Shown one piece after another: positions 1-9,815 of a DNA stretch of 64,000 bases. Each line of letters begins with the position of its first letter. The stretch's first letter is position 1. The stretch comes from Nocardioides antri (lineage in GTDB: Bacteria; Actinomycetota; Actinomycetes; Propionibacteriales; Nocardioidaceae), in the NCBI RefSeq assembly GCF_008373765.1, contig NZ_VUJW01000011.1, forward strand, positions 62,001 to 126,000. Reading direction: 5' to 3'. Both the position numbers and the translations under genes were made by a program. The notes beneath the pieces are model-generated. The model did not search any database, was not told the DNA's origin, and saw only the letters and a list, made by a program, of their open reading frames with translations.

Positions 1-2
1 GA

Positions 3-1211
3 CCTGACGCCGTCGTGATCGCCGCGCCGCTGGTCCTGGTGGCGCTCGGCTCGGCCCGTCGCCCGACCACCGAGCCCACGGCCACGACGCCGCTGACCGC
101 GCTCACGGTCAACGAGGGCGAGGAGGTCACGTGGGAGGGCACCGTCGAGGGGATCCCGCCCGGCGGGATCGCCACGGTCGTCCTGCCCGGGCAGAAGCTG
201 CTCGACGTCGAGCCCTCCGAAGGGGTCCTGCTCGCCGAGGGCTCGGACGGCGACGCGCCCGGCTCAGCGACCGCGCAGGTCGCGCTGCGACCGCTCCGCT
301 GGGGCCGGCGCAAGCTCGGCGCCCCCGCCGTCGCGGCGTACGACGCCTGGTACTCCTGGCGCTGGGGTCCGTTCCCGCTCGTGGGGATGCGGATGACCGT
401 GCTCCCGGTGACCTCGCCGTTCAACGCGGCCGCACCGGCGCCGCACCCGCGCGGACTGGTCGGCATGGAGCGTGCCGCGCGCCCCGGCGAGGGCACCGAG
501 TTCGCCAAGGTCCGGCCGTTCGGGGCCGGCGACCGGCTGCGCCGGATCCACTGGCCGGTCTCCGCCCGCACGGGGCGGCTGCACGTGACGGCGACGTACG
601 CCGACGAGGACGCCCACGTCGCCGTCCTCATCGACGCGGTCAACGACGTCGGCGAGAGCACCGGCATCGACGGCGAGAAGAGCAGCATGGACCTCGCCGT
701 CCGTGCAGCTGCGGTGCTCTCCGAGCACTTCCTCCACCGCGGCGACCGGGTCGGCGTCCGGGTCTTCGGCGCGTGGGGCGTCAGCCTCGTGCCGGCCGGG
801 ACCGGCCTGCACCAGCTGCGGCGGATCCTCGACACGCTCTGCCTGATCGAGCCCGGCACGGCCCGTGGCGAGGACGCGCTCGCGGCGCGTCAGGGCCTCG
901 GCGCCGGCACCCTCGCGCTGATGCTCTCCCCGCTCATCGACCGTGCCGCCACGCAGCAGGTCGCCATCCTCAACCGGGCCGGCATCGACGTCGTCGTGAT
1001 CGACACCCTCCCGCCGGGCATGGAGGACGAGACGGGTACGACGCCCGCGGCCCTCGCCTGGCGGATCCGGATGCTCCAGCGGCGGGTCGAGACCACCCAG
1101 CTGGCCTCGCTCGGCATCCCGGTCGTGCCGTGGGCCGGCGCGCACAGCCTGGACCAGGTCCTGCGCGACCTCACCCGGCGCCGGGCGACGCCGAGGCTGG
1201 TGGTCCGATGA
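3..1211 (+). CDS. DUF58 domain protein, 5' end outside the window
   Basis: The frame stays open to the left edge, so the true start lies outside; the GTG at 15 falls inside a hydrophobic stretch (AAPLVLVALG) that looks like the second of the two N-terminal helices usual in this family. The diagnostic DUF58 motif GDRLRRIHWPVSAR lies around residue 176, followed by a von Willebrand-A-like fold (VAVLIDAVND, RGDRVGVRVF). Such proteins normally sit next to MoxR AAA ATPases and transglutaminase-like proteins; the MoxR gene would be expected just left of the window. The exact role of DUF58 proteins is not known. The stop overlaps the next start as ATGA. Confidence 0.85.
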   Translation, partial: PDAVVIAAPLVLVALGSARRPTTEPTATTPLTALTVNEGEEVTWEGTVEGIPPGGIATVVLPGQKLLDVEPSEGVLLAEGSDGDAPGSATAQVALRPLRWGRRKLGAPAVAAYDAWYSWRWGPFPLVGMRMTVLPVTSPFNAAAPAPHPRGLVGMERAARPGEGTEFAKVRPFGAGDRLRRIHWPVSARTGRLHVTATYADEDAHVAVLIDAVNDVGESTGIDGEKSSMDLAVRAAAVLSEHFLHRGDRVGVRVFGAWGVSLVPAGTGLHQLRRILDTLCLIEPGTARGEDALAARQGLGAGTLALMLSPLIDRAATQQVAILNRAGIDVVVIDTLPPGMEDETGTTPAALAWRIRMLQRRVETTQLASLGIPVVPWAGAHSLDQVLRDLTRRRATPRLVVR

Positions 1212-1771
1212 ATCAGCCCACGAAGAGCAGCTCCGTCACCGGGTTCGTCGTCGAGGACCGCTCCGGCGCCCGGCTGCTGACGATCACGGTCCCGGGCGTC
1301 GTCGTACGCCTGCTCACGGTCGTGCCGGTCGCGGTCGCGGTGCTCGCGGTCCACCGGGTCGCCCCCGGGACGCCGTGGTGGCCGTCAGTCCTCGTGGTGC
1401 TCCTCGCGGTGGTGGCGGCGGAGGTCCCCGACTCGGGGGCCGGTCTGGTCACGCTGGGGGGCCTGGTCGGCTGGTGGCTCGTCGCGGTCCCCGAGCCGTC
1501 GGCGGGCTGGACGTTCGTGGTCGCCTGCTGCGGCCTGGTCTTCCACCTCGCGCTGGCGCACGCCGCCGCCGGGCCGCGCGGCTGCGCGCCGTCCGCCGCT
1601 GTCGTCGGCCGGCTCGCGGCACGGTGCGGCGGGCTGCTCGCGGTCACCGGCGCCGTCGCCGTGGTGGCCGCGGCGGCCGAGGAGTGGGGCGAGCCGCCCG
1701 TCGTCCTGGTCGCCCTCACGCTGGCGCTAGCGGGCGCACTCCCCTGGCTCGTCGTCTGGCGGGTCCGCTAG
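1208..1771 (+). CDS. Membrane protein of unknown function coupled to the DUF58 gene
   Basis: A 187-residue protein whose ATG overlaps the DUF58 stop by 4 bases, so translation is probably coupled. After a polar N-terminus of about 25 residues it is almost entirely hydrophobic, with roughly five membrane helices (for example VVRLLTVVPVAVAVLAV and VVLVALTLALAGALPWLVVW). No catalytic motif is visible. By position it belongs to the MoxR/DUF58 locus, where small membrane proteins are common, but I do not recognise a named family. Confidence 0.75.
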   Translation: MNQPTKSSSVTGFVVEDRSGARLLTITVPGVVVRLLTVVPVAVAVLAVHRVAPGTPWWPSVLVVLLAVVAAEVPDSGAGLVTLGGLVGWWLVAVPEPSAGWTFVVACCGLVFHLALAHAAAGPRGCAPSAAVVGRLAARCGGLLAVTGAVAVVAAAAEEWGEPPVVLVALTLALAGALPWLVVWRVR

Positions 1772-1780
1772 TCAGGACCG

Positions 1781-2506
1781 TCAGATGGCGCAGCCGTCGG
1801 GGCCGCACGCCTCCGCGTCGGGTGCGCCGGGTACGGTCTCGAGGACGGGCTGCGCCTCGGCCCAGGCGCGCTCGAGGAGCTCGCTGAAGAACGCGGCGGG
1901 CTGGGCGCCGGAGACGCCGTACTTCTGGTCGACGACGAAGAACGGGACCCCGTTCGCGCCGTACGCACGCGCCTGGGCGATGTCGGCCGTGACGTCGGCG
2001 GCGTACTCCTCGCCGGCGAGCACCTCGTCGACCCGGGCGGCGTCGAGGCCGACGCCGACGGCGACCTCGCGCAGGACGGCGTGGTCGGCGACGTTGCGGG
2101 CCTCGTCGAAGTAGGCCAGCAGCAGCGCGTTCTTGAGCGCGGCCTGCTGTGCCGGGCCGCCCGCGGCGAGGGCGAGGTGGAGGAGCCGGTGGGCGTCGAC
2201 CGTGCCGACGTGCGGCGACTCGTGGGGCCGGCGCCACTCCATGCCCTCCTCGGCCGCGAGGGAGGTGACCATCGCCTGCTTCTCGGCCGCCTGCTCGGCG
2301 GTGAGCCCGTACTTGCGCGCGAGCATCTGCTGCGCGGTCTCCGTCGGCCCCGTGGACCCGGTGGGCGCGGTCGGGTCCAGCAGGAACGAGTGGTAGACGA
2401 CCTCGACCTGGTCGCGGTGGGGGAAGTCGGCCAGTGCCCGCTCGAGGCGGCGCTTGCCGATCGAGCACCAGGGGCAGACCACGTCGGACCAGATGTCGAT
2501 GCGCAC
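1781..2506 (-). CDS. DsbA family thiol-disulfide oxidoreductase, FrnE-like
   Basis: The protein starts RIDIWSDVVCPWCSIGKRR: a thioredoxin-fold strand followed by the CPWC active site near residue 10, typical of the cytoplasmic FrnE-like branch of DsbA proteins. The cis-proline motif is GVPFFVVD near residue 190, and the C-terminal tail CGPDGCAI is also seen in FrnE relatives. No signal peptide is present, so it should act in the cytoplasm on disulfides of unknown substrates. I chose the GTG at 2506, which has a GGGA 6 bases upstream; a TTG four codons earlier (2518) is possible. It is convergent with the preceding gene. Confidence 0.85.
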   Translation of the reverse strand: MRIDIWSDVVCPWCSIGKRRLERALADFPHRDQVEVVYHSFLLDPTAPTGSTGPTETAQQMLARKYGLTAEQAAEKQAMVTSLAAEEGMEWRRPHESPHVGTVDAHRLLHLALAAGGPAQQAALKNALLLAYFDEARNVADHAVLREVAVGVGLDAARVDEVLAGEEYAADVTADIAQARAYGANGVPFFVVDQKYGVSGAQPAAFFSELLERAWAEAQPVLETVPGAPDAEACGPDGCAI

Positions 2507-2616
2507 GACAGGTCCCAACCGGCGGCACCCCTGACCTGTTCCCAGGGTCGGGTCAGGGGTGGATCAAGGGGTCTGCCCGACGCGCGCGAGGGGTGGTGAC
2601 CGGAAGGCTCACGGCC

Positions 2617-3522
2617 ATGATCACCATCGAGTCCCTGACCAAGAGGTACGGCGCCTTCACCGCCGTCGACCACGTGTCGTTCACCGCACAGCCCGGTCGG
2701 GTGACCGGCTTCCTCGGGCCGAACGGCGCCGGCAAGTCCACCACGATGCGGGTGATGGTGGGCCTGACCGAGCCCACGTCCGGCCACGTGCACCTGCTCG
2801 GCCGGCCGTTCGCGGCGCTGCCGAACCCCGGCCGGGAGGTCGGCGTCCTGCTCGACGCCTCCGCCCAGCACGCCGGCCGCACCGGCCGCGAGATCCTCAC
2901 CATCGCCGCCCGCACGATGGGGCTGCCGAAGGCCCGGGTCGAGCAGATGCTCGACCGCGTCAGCCTGACCGAGGAGGAGTCGGGCCGCCGCGTGCGCAAC
3001 TACTCCCTCGGCATGCGGCAGCGGCTCGGCATCGCCACGGCGCTGCTCGGGGACCCGGAGGTGCTGATCCTCGACGAGCCCGCGAACGGCCTCGACCCGG
3101 CCGGCATCCGGTGGATGCGCGACCTGCTGCGCGAGTTCGCCGACCAGGGCGGCACCGTGCTGCTCTCCAGCCACCTGCTCCACGAGATCGAGGTCATCGC
3201 CGACGACATCGTGGTGATCGGCAACGGCCGGATCGTCGCCGGTGGCACCAAGCAGGAGCTGCTGGCGTCGACCGGCACCCTCGCGCGCGCCGGAGACCCG
3301 GCCGTCCTCGCCCAGGCACTCGAGGCCGCCGGTCTCGTGACGTCGGTCGCCGACGGCGCCGTCTTCACCGATGCCGACCTCGCCACCGTCGGCCGTACGG
3401 CGTTCGCCGCCGGCATCCCCCTCACCGAGCTCCGGACGGCGGACGGCGCCGGCCTGGAGGAGATGTTCCTCGAGCTGACCGCCGAGAGTCAGCGCGACCA
3501 CCTGGAAGGAGCCGCGGCATGA
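2617..3522 (+). CDS. ABC transporter ATP-binding protein
   Basis: A 301-residue nucleotide-binding subunit with Walker A GPNGAGKST (34-42), signature YSLGMRQRLG, Walker B LILDEPANGLD and the H-loop SSHLLHE. The C-terminal 80 residues are the variable extension common in DrrA/CcmA-type exporters of antibiotics or lipids. The ATG at 2617 has a GGAAGG upstream; a longer frame exists to the left but lacks homologous character. The next gene, overlapping by 4 bases (ATGA), is the permease, so the two form one exporter. The substrate cannot be read from sequence. Confidence 0.9.
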   Translation: MITIESLTKRYGAFTAVDHVSFTAQPGRVTGFLGPNGAGKSTTMRVMVGLTEPTSGHVHLLGRPFAALPNPGREVGVLLDASAQHAGRTGREILTIAARTMGLPKARVEQMLDRVSLTEEESGRRVRNYSLGMRQRLGIATALLGDPEVLILDEPANGLDPAGIRWMRDLLREFADQGGTVLLSSHLLHEIEVIADDIVVIGNGRIVAGGTKQELLASTGTLARAGDPAVLAQALEAAGLVTSVADGAVFTDADLATVGRTAFAAGIPLTELRTADGAGLEEMFLELTAESQRDHLEGAAA

Positions 3523-4331
3523 GCACCGCGACCTTGGACGCCCCTGTCGTCGCCCCCCGTTCCCGAGAGCGGGCCGTGCCGGAGCCGATCCCGTTCACCC
3601 GGATCCTGGGCGTCGAGCTGCGCAAGATGTTCGACACCCGATCCGGCTTCTGGCTGATGGCGAGCATCGTCATCGCGTCGGTGATCGCCACGACGCTGAC
3701 GATCCTGCTCGGTGACCGCGACGAGCTGTCGTTCGACTCGTTCGCCGCGTCCGTCGGCAGCCCGATGTCCATCGTGCTCCCGATCATCGGCGTGCTCGCC
3801 GTGACCAGCGAGTGGAGCCAGCGGACCGCGCTCACCTCGTTCACGCTGGTGCCGAGCCGGAGCCGGGTCATCGGCGCCAAGCTCGTCAACGCGCTGGTGA
3901 TCGGTGCCGTCTCGATGCTGATCGCCCTCGGCGTCGGCGCGCTCGGCAACCTCGTCAGCTCCGCGATCACCGGCAACGACGCGGTCTGGGACATCCCCGC
4001 GTGGACGTTCGCGCAGATCGTGCTGGCCAACGAGCTCGGCATGCTGATCGGCTTCGCGCTCGGCCTGCTGTTCCGCAACTCCCCGGCCGCGATCGTCGGC
4101 TACTTCGTGGTCAACCTGGTGCTGCCCGGCCTGTCCGGCGCGCTGGCCTCCTCCCAGGAGTGGTGGCGTGACAACGCCGGCTGGTTCGACGTGAACCAGA
4201 CCCGCTTCCTGCTGTTCGACTCGAAGCTGACCAACGAGGAGTGGGTCCAGCTCGGCGTCACGTCGGGGATCTGGATCCTGCTGCCGCTCGCGATCGGCCT
4301 CTGGCTGGTCATGCGGTCCGAGGTGAAGTAG
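3519..4331 (+). CDS. ABC-2 type transporter permease
   Basis: A 270-residue membrane protein with about six helices (SGFWLMASIVIASVIATTLTILL, MSIVLPIIGVLAVTSEW, LVIGAVSMLIALGVGALG and others). The EW in VTSEWSQRT followed by SFTLVPSRSRV is typical of ABC-2 permeases of the DrrB/NatB kind. It is translationally coupled to the ATPase gene upstream. A perfect 15-bp hairpin follows, so this is likely the end of the transcript. Confidence 0.85.
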   Translation: MSTATLDAPVVAPRSRERAVPEPIPFTRILGVELRKMFDTRSGFWLMASIVIASVIATTLTILLGDRDELSFDSFAASVGSPMSIVLPIIGVLAVTSEWSQRTALTSFTLVPSRSRVIGAKLVNALVIGAVSMLIALGVGALGNLVSSAITGNDAVWDIPAWTFAQIVLANELGMLIGFALGLLFRNSPAAIVGYFVVNLVLPGLSGALASSQEWWRDNAGWFDVNQTRFLLFDSKLTNEEWVQLGVTSGIWILLPLAIGLWLVMRSEVK

Positions 4332-4363
4332 TCCTTTCTGACCAGGTCGATCGTGTCCCAACG

Positions 4364-4397
4364 CAGGATCCCGCGCCGTCCTCGGCGCGGGATCCTG
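4364..4397 (+). terminator. Hairpin terminator after the ABC exporter
   Basis: A perfect 15-bp inverted repeat (4364-4378 with 4383-4397) closed by a TCCT loop lies 32 bases after the permease stop. There is no T-run, as is common for actinobacterial terminators. Confidence 0.65.
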
Positions 4398-4423
4398 GAC
4401 GTCCCGACCGAATCGAGGCACCG

Positions 4424-4588
4424 ATGCTCGCCGCACACGCACGCGACCTTCCGGTCCGCAGGCCGGCGGCACCGCCGACTCCCGGCGAGAGGCAGGCGAC
4501 GTGGGCCGCGATCCTGCTGTCCCTCCTCGCCTTCTGGTACGGCGCGGCGGTCGGTGTCAGCGCGTTGTGGAACGCGTTCGCCGGCTGA
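4424..4588 (+). CDS. Small single-helix membrane protein
   Basis: A 54-residue frame starting at ATG 4424 with GAGG 5 bases upstream. Residues 1-28 are polar and proline-rich (RRPAAPPTPGER), followed by one hydrophobic helix, AAILLSLLAFWYGAAVGVSALW. The frame can be extended upstream to 4241, but that part overlaps the permease and the terminator hairpin, so the short form is preferred. No family recognised; it may be a genuine small protein because the helix ends neatly at the stop. Confidence 0.5.
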   Translation: MLAAHARDLPVRRPAAPPTPGERQATWAAILLSLLAFWYGAAVGVSALWNAFAG

Positions 4589-4621
4589 CCGACGGCCCAC
4601 CGAAACCTCTGCTCGCCGGGC

Positions 4622-5131
4622 TCACCGCTCGCGCGGGATCGCCAGCCACTCCGCCCAGGTGAGGTCGCGCCCGACGTACCGCGGGGCCGACAGCGGCCAG
4701 TCCCGCTCGATCCAGGCCGGGACCAGCGCGTCGAGCGCCGCCTCGACGTCGGATCCGACGTACTCGTCGCGCACCCACCAGGAGATGTCGGCGTCAGCGC
4801 CGGCCTTGTCGGTGGGATCGATGTAGACGCAGCCGATCAGCTCCGTCTCGTCGGCGTCGAACAGCGCGTAGTTGAACGACTCGTGCGTCTCCATCTCGTC
4901 CCAGTGGTGCTGGAGGTCCTCCCGGTCCTGCTCCGCGGTCATGTCCGCGGGTGGCCATCCCCATGCCTCGCCGTAGATCGACCAGAGGCGCTCGCGAGAG
5001 CCCATCACCGCCGGCATGTCGAGCTCGGTGTCGTCGGGGTGGATGGGCCGGAGGTGGTGTCCGGTCGGGAGCTCGACGCGGGTGGGGTGCTGCCAGTCCT
5101 CGGGCAGCCAGGGGGTCTTGTCTTCGGTCAC
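4622..5131 (-). CDS. GNAT family N-acetyltransferase
   Basis: A 169-residue protein starting at a GTG. The order of elements fits the GNAT fold: an N-terminal strand (HHLRPIHPDD), a central strand pair (FNYALFDADETELIGCVYID) and the segment DADISWWVRDEYVGSDVEAALDA spanning the acetyl-CoA site region. The classic RxxGxG/A loop is poorly conserved (VRDEYVGSDVE), so cofactor binding may differ. Substrate unknown. It lies alone, convergent with the small membrane protein. Confidence 0.7.
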   Translation of the reverse strand: MTEDKTPWLPEDWQHPTRVELPTGHHLRPIHPDDTELDMPAVMGSRERLWSIYGEAWGWPPADMTAEQDREDLQHHWDEMETHESFNYALFDADETELIGCVYIDPTDKAGADADISWWVRDEYVGSDVEAALDALVPAWIERDWPLSAPRYVGRDLTWAEWLAIPRER

Positions 5132-5171
5132 CGCGGCACCCTACGTCCGGGACGCCGGGCGCACGCCCCTT

Positions 5172-5654
5172 TTAGTGCTGGAGGGTCGGGTCCCAGCGGT
5201 TCGCCAGGAGCGTGAAGCTGGGCGTGTCGTCGAGAGAGGTCATCGCCTCGTAGATCCGCTCGTACGACGTCGCGGCGATCCGCCAGCTGCCGTCGGCGTC
5301 GCGGCGGTACTCGTCGCGGTAGTAGCCGGCGCCGCGGATCAGGACTCTCATCTCCGGCACGATCACGGTGTCCTCGAAGGCCCACGAGCCCGTCGCGGAG
5401 TCGCCGTCGACGTCGATCTCGGGGTGGTTGGCGATGTGGACGGTCACCACACCGGGGCCGAGGTTGTCGGTCATGAAGCCGACGACCGCGTCACGACTGT
5501 CGTAGTGGACCGGCTTGTCCATGGCCTGGGTCCCGTAGCGGGCCCGGACGTCCACCGTCAGGCAGTCGCCGAAGGTGGCCCAGTCCTTGAGGTCCAGAGA
5601 GCGGAAGTAGCGGTGCTTGAGGCGCTTGATCTCTTCGACTGCGACGAGGTCCAC
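5172..5654 (-). CDS. SnoaL/NTF2-like fold protein
   Basis: A 160-residue protein starting at GTG. The start (VAVEEIKRLKHRYFRSLDLKDW) and the later VTVHIANHPEIDVDGDSATGSW are typical of SnoaL-like proteins, a cone-shaped alpha+beta barrel. Family members include polyketide cyclases and steroid isomerases as well as many of unknown role; no specific catalytic set can be assigned here. It has its own transcription unit, separated from ilvC by an inverted repeat. Confidence 0.75.
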   Translation of the reverse strand: MDLVAVEEIKRLKHRYFRSLDLKDWATFGDCLTVDVRARYGTQAMDKPVHYDSRDAVVGFMTDNLGPGVVTVHIANHPEIDVDGDSATGSWAFEDTVIVPEMRVLIRGAGYYRDEYRRDADGSWRIAATSYERIYEAMTSLDDTPSFTLLANRWDPTLQH

Positions 5655-5710
5655 GGCCCGAGCCTAGCCGAAACTAGAACAGGTTCTCGTTGAGAGCCCG
5701 CGGAACCCCG

Positions 5711-5742
5711 TACGGCCCGCACCCCGGAGGGTGCGAGCCGTA
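5711..5742. terminator. Inverted repeat between ilvC and the SnoaL-like gene
   Basis: A 14-bp stem with one mismatch (5711-5724 with 5729-5742) and loop CGGA. It lies just after the ilvC stop and so probably ends the ilvBNC transcript. No T-run. Confidence 0.6.
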
Positions 5743-5765
5743 GGACTCAAGCAGTGGGACGGGAC

Positions 5766-6830
<1,065 letters not shown>

Positions 6831-7370
6831 TCAGCTGTTGGCAGCCGGAGGAACGGGTACGGCGACCGGCTTGCCCCGCTCGGAGATCGAGCGCGGCCCG
6901 CGGCCGATCGCGATGGCGCCGGACTGCACGAGCTCGCGGATGCCGAAGGGCTCGAGCACCCGCAGGAAGTCGGCGATCTTGCCGGCGTTGCCGATGGTCT
7001 GGATGGTCACCGCGTCGGCGGCGACGTCGACCACCTTGGCGCGGAAGAGCTGGACGGCGTCGAGCACCTGGCCGCGCATCTCGGGCGTCGCGCCCACCTT
7101 GACCAGCACCAGCTCGCGCTGGACCGACGCGGCCGGGTCGAGCTCGACGATCTTGATCACCTCGACCAGCTTGTTGAGCTGCTTGGTGACCTGCTCCAGC
7201 GGGCTGTCCTCGACGTTGACGACGATCGTCATCCGCGAGATCTCGTCGTGCTCGGTCGGGCCGACCGCGAGCGACTCGATGTTGAAGCCACGCCGGCTGA
7301 ACAGGGCGGCGATCCGGGCAAGGACGCCCGGCTTGTTCTCGACCAGGACGGAGAGGGTGTGCTTGGCCAT
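6831..7370 (-). CDS. ilvN: Acetolactate synthase small (regulatory) subunit
   Basis: A 179-residue regulatory subunit that activates IlvB and gives feedback inhibition by valine. An N-terminal ACT domain is clear (HTLSVLVENKPGVLARIAALF then RRGFNIESLAVGPTE), followed by the C-terminal ALS_ss domain (ELVLVKVGATPEMRGQVLDAV). It lies only 3 bases after the ilvB stop, so translation is coupled. Confidence 0.96.
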   Translation of the reverse strand: MAKHTLSVLVENKPGVLARIAALFSRRGFNIESLAVGPTEHDEISRMTIVVNVEDSPLEQVTKQLNKLVEVIKIVELDPAASVQRELVLVKVGATPEMRGQVLDAVQLFRAKVVDVAADAVTIQTIGNAGKIADFLRVLEPFGIRELVQSGAIAIGRGPRSISERGKPVAVPVPPAANS

Positions 7371-7373
7371 GGC

Positions 7374-9134
7374 TTACAGATCATCCTCGTCGAACTGGGG
7401 CGCGAGGTCGCGCGCGTACTTGATGTCGTCGTTGCTGGTGCCGGCGGCGACCATCGGCCACACCATCGCGTCGCGGTGGACCCGGAAGTCGACCACGACC
7501 GGGACGTCGTTGATCTCCATCGCCTTCGCGATGGTGGCGTCGACGTCGTCGGGCGACTCGCAGGCCAGGCCCACGCAGCCGTAGGCGTCGGCCAGCTTCA
7601 CGAAGTCGGGGATCCGCTTGGAGTGCAGGTCGGTGTTGCTGTAGCGGGAGTTGTAGAACAGCGTCTGCCACTGCCGCACCATGCCGAGCGACTCGTTGTT
7701 GATGACCGCGACCTTGATCGGGATGTCGTTGATCGCGCAGGTCGCGAGCTCCTGGTTGGTCATCTGGAAGCAACCGTCGCCGTCGACCGCCCACACGGTG
7801 TTGTCGGGCATGGCGACCTTGGCGCCCATGGCCGCCGGGACCGCGAAGCCCATCGTGCCGAGGCCGCCGGAGTTGATCCAGGTGTTCGGACGCTCGTAGG
7901 AGACGAAGTGCGCGGCCCACATCTGGTGCTGGCCGACGCCGGCGGTGTAGATCGTGTCCGGACCGGAGATCAGTCCGAGTCGCTCGATGACGTACTGCGG
8001 GGCGAGGCCCCCGTCGGTCGGCTTGTCGTAGCCGAGCGGGTACTTCGCCTTCACGCCGGCGAGGAACTGGACCCAGCCCTCGAAGTCACCGGTGTTGCCC
8101 GCCTCCTGCTCCGTGCGCAGGGTGGTGATCAGGTCGATCAGCACCTCACGGACGTCGCCCACGATCGGGACGTCGGCGTGGCGGTTCTTGCCGATCTCGG
8201 CCGGGTCGATGTCGGCGTGGATGACCTTGGCCCCGGGGGCGAACGAGTCGAGGGTGCCGGTCACCCGGTCGTCGAAGCGGGCGCCGAGGCTGATGATCAG
8301 GTCGCTCTTCTGCAGACCGGCGACCGCGGCGACGGTGCCGTGCATGCCCGGCATCCCGAGGTGCTGCGGGTGGCTGTCGGGGAAGGCGCCCCGCGCCATC
8401 AGCGTGGTGACGACCGGCATGCCGGTCAGCTCGGCGAGCGCGAGCAGCTCCTTCGACGCGCGCGAGCGGATCGTGCCGCCGCCGACATAGAGCACCGGCC
8501 GGCGGGAGTCGAGGATCAGGCGGGCGGCCTCGCGGATCTGCTTCGCGTGCGGGCGCGTGACGGGGCGGTAGCCGGGGAGCACGATCTCGGTCGGCCAGTC
8601 GAAGGTCGTGTCGGCCTGCAGCGCCGACTTGGCGACGTCGACGAGCACCGGGCCGGGACGCCCGGTGGACGCGATGTGGAACGCCTCGGCGATGGTGCGC
8701 GGGATCTCGGCGGGGTCGGTGACGAGGAAGTTGTGCTTGGTGATCGGCATCGTGATGCCGCGGATGTCCGCCTCCTGGAAGGCGTCGGTGCCGATCATCG
8801 CGGCCCCGACCTGGCCGGTGATGGCGACCATCGGGACGGAGTCCATGTGGGCGTCGGCGATCGGCGTCACCAGGTTGGTCGCCCCCGGGCCGGAGGTGGC
8901 CATGCACACGCCCACCCGCCCGGACGCGGCGGCGTACCCTTGCGCAGCGTGGCCGGCGCCCTGCTCGTGGCGGACCAGGATGTGGCGGATCGGGCTGTCC
9001 ATCAGCGGGTCGTACGCCGGGAGGATCGCGCCCCCGGGGATGCCGAAGATGTCGGTCACGCCTGCGGCCTCGAGGGACTTCACCAGGGACTCGGCCCCGG
9101 TGACTCCCCCGCCCTGCAACTGCTGCTCGCTCAT
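7374..9134 (-). CDS. ilvB: Acetolactate synthase large (catalytic) subunit
   Basis: The thiamine-diphosphate and FAD dependent enzyme that joins two pyruvates, or pyruvate and 2-oxobutyrate. The protein has 586 residues: an N-terminal ThDP-binding domain with the catalytic glutamate in RHEQGAGH (Glu57), a central FAD domain, and the C-terminal ThDP motif [15 protein letters not shown] with Mg2+ ligands. I chose the ATG at 9134 ([10 protein letters not shown]), which has AAGGAACG upstream; the frame extends further but through the attenuator hairpin. Expression is probably set by the leader peptide and hairpin upstream. Confidence 0.96.
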   Translation of the reverse strand: MSEQQLQGGGVTGAESLVKSLEAAGVTDIFGIPGGAILPAYDPLMDSPIRHILVRHEQGAGHAAQGYAAASGRVGVCMATSGPGATNLVTPIADAHMDSVPMVAITGQVGAAMIGTDAFQEADIRGITMPITKHNFLVTDPAEIPRTIAEAFHIASTGRPGPVLVDVAKSALQADTTFDWPTEIVLPGYRPVTRPHAKQIREAARLILDSRRPVLYVGGGTIRSRASKELLALAELTGMPVVTTLMARGAFPDSHPQHLGMPGMHGTVAAVAGLQKSDLIISLGARFDDRVTGTLDSFAPGAKVIHADIDPAEIGKNRHADVPIVGDVREVLIDLITTLRTEQEAGNTGDFEGWVQFLAGVKAKYPLGYDKPTDGGLAPQYVIERLGLISGPDTIYTAGVGQHQMWAAHFVSYERPNTWINSGGLGTMGFAVPAAMGAKVAMPDNTVWAVDGDGCFQMTNQELATCAINDIPIKVAVINNESLGMVRQWQTLFYNSRYSNTDLHSKRIPDFVKLADAYGCVGLACESPDDVDATIAKAMEINDVPVVVDFRVHRDAMVWPMVAAGTSNDDIKYARDLAPQFDEDDL

Positions 9135-9200
9135 CCGGCTTTCGTTCCTTACATCTCGTGGTGCCCGCGCACCCGGCACTGGCTGGTCGTCGTACTCAAC

Positions 9201-9232
9201 AAAAAACCCCTCGGTTGCGAGGCAACGAGGGG
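9201..9232 (-). terminator. Attenuator hairpin in the ilvBNC leader
   Basis: On the minus strand a GC-rich stem (9227-9232 with 9207-9212, then after one bulged G at 9213 five more pairs, 9222-9226 with 9214-9218, loop GAG) is followed directly by six T. It is a textbook factor-independent terminator placed between the leader peptide and ilvB rather than after a gene. Confidence 0.85.
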
Positions 9233-9250
9233 CGGACGCGCGTGGCTGGG

Positions 9251-9295
9251 TCAGCCGGCGCGTCCGGTGCGTACGAGAATGAGGCTCTGGCGCAT
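9251..9295 (-). CDS. ilvBNC leader peptide
   Basis: A 14-codon frame, [14 protein letters not shown], starting at ATG 9295 and ending at TGA 9251-9253, 18 bases before the attenuator stem. It carries a run of the regulatory amino acids Leu-Ile-Leu-Val at codons 5-8, as expected for a peptide whose stalled translation reports branched-chain aminoacyl-tRNA levels. Similar peptides precede ilvB in other actinobacteria. No Shine-Dalgarno is visible; a -10-like hexamer ends 6 bases before the ATG, so the message may be leaderless. Confidence 0.8.
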   Translation of the reverse strand: MRQSLILVRTGRAG

Positions 9296-9301
9296 GCGCA
9301 C

Positions 9302-9307
9302 AGACTA
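9302..9307 (-). promoter_or_regulatory. Probable -10 of the ilvBNC leader
   Basis: TAGTCT on the minus strand, separated from the leader-peptide ATG by exactly 6 bases, placing the expected transcription start at or next to the A of ATG. No convincing -35 hexamer is seen at 16-18 bases. Confidence 0.5.
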
Positions 9308-9386
9308 CGCCGTCGCACGTCGTGCCGTGCGCCCAGCCTCCCACGCGTCCCAAATGACAAGACGGCCGTCTCAGATTCGGGAGTTC

Positions 9387-9803
9387 TCACGGGAGCACGA
9401 GCTCGCCGATCGGACCCGGGTTGAAGGCGACCTCCCAGCGGTAGCCGTCGGGGTCGGCGAAGTAGCCGGTGTAGCCGCCCCAGTCGCGCTCGACCGCGTC
9501 GGCCACCGGGTCGGCGCCGGCGCGGCGGGCGGTGGTGAGCACCGTGTCGACCGCCTCCTTCGTCGCCAGGTTGTGGGCGAGGGTGATCGGCGGCAGGCCC
9601 CCGGACATCGGCTCCGCGCCGACCTCCGCCGCGAAGTGGGCGCGGTCCCAGAGCGAGAGGACGAGGTGCTCGCCGGTGCGGAACATCAGCACCTCCCCCG
9701 GCACGTCGAGCTCGGGGTGCCAGCCGAGCCCGTCGACGTAGAACCGCCGGGTGGCGTCGAGGTCGGTCACGGCCAGGGTCACGAAGCTGATCCGTTGCTC
9801 CAT
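9387..9803 (-). CDS. VOC (glyoxalase/bleomycin-resistance fold) protein
   Basis: A 138-residue single VOC module pair: ISFVTLAVTDLDATRRFYVDGLGW at the start and GGYTGYFADPDGYRWEVAFNP at the end, both standard for the family. These folds bind a metal and act as lyases, dioxygenases or drug binders; the substrate is not apparent. Located just upstream and outside the ilvB leader, in the same direction, with a separate transcription start likely for ilvB. Confidence 0.85.
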   Translation of the reverse strand: MEQRISFVTLAVTDLDATRRFYVDGLGWHPELDVPGEVLMFRTGEHLVLSLWDRAHFAAEVGAEPMSGGLPPITLAHNLATKEAVDTVLTTARRAGADPVADAVERDWGGYTGYFADPDGYRWEVAFNPGPIGELVLP

Positions 9804-9815
9804 GCGGCCAGCCTG

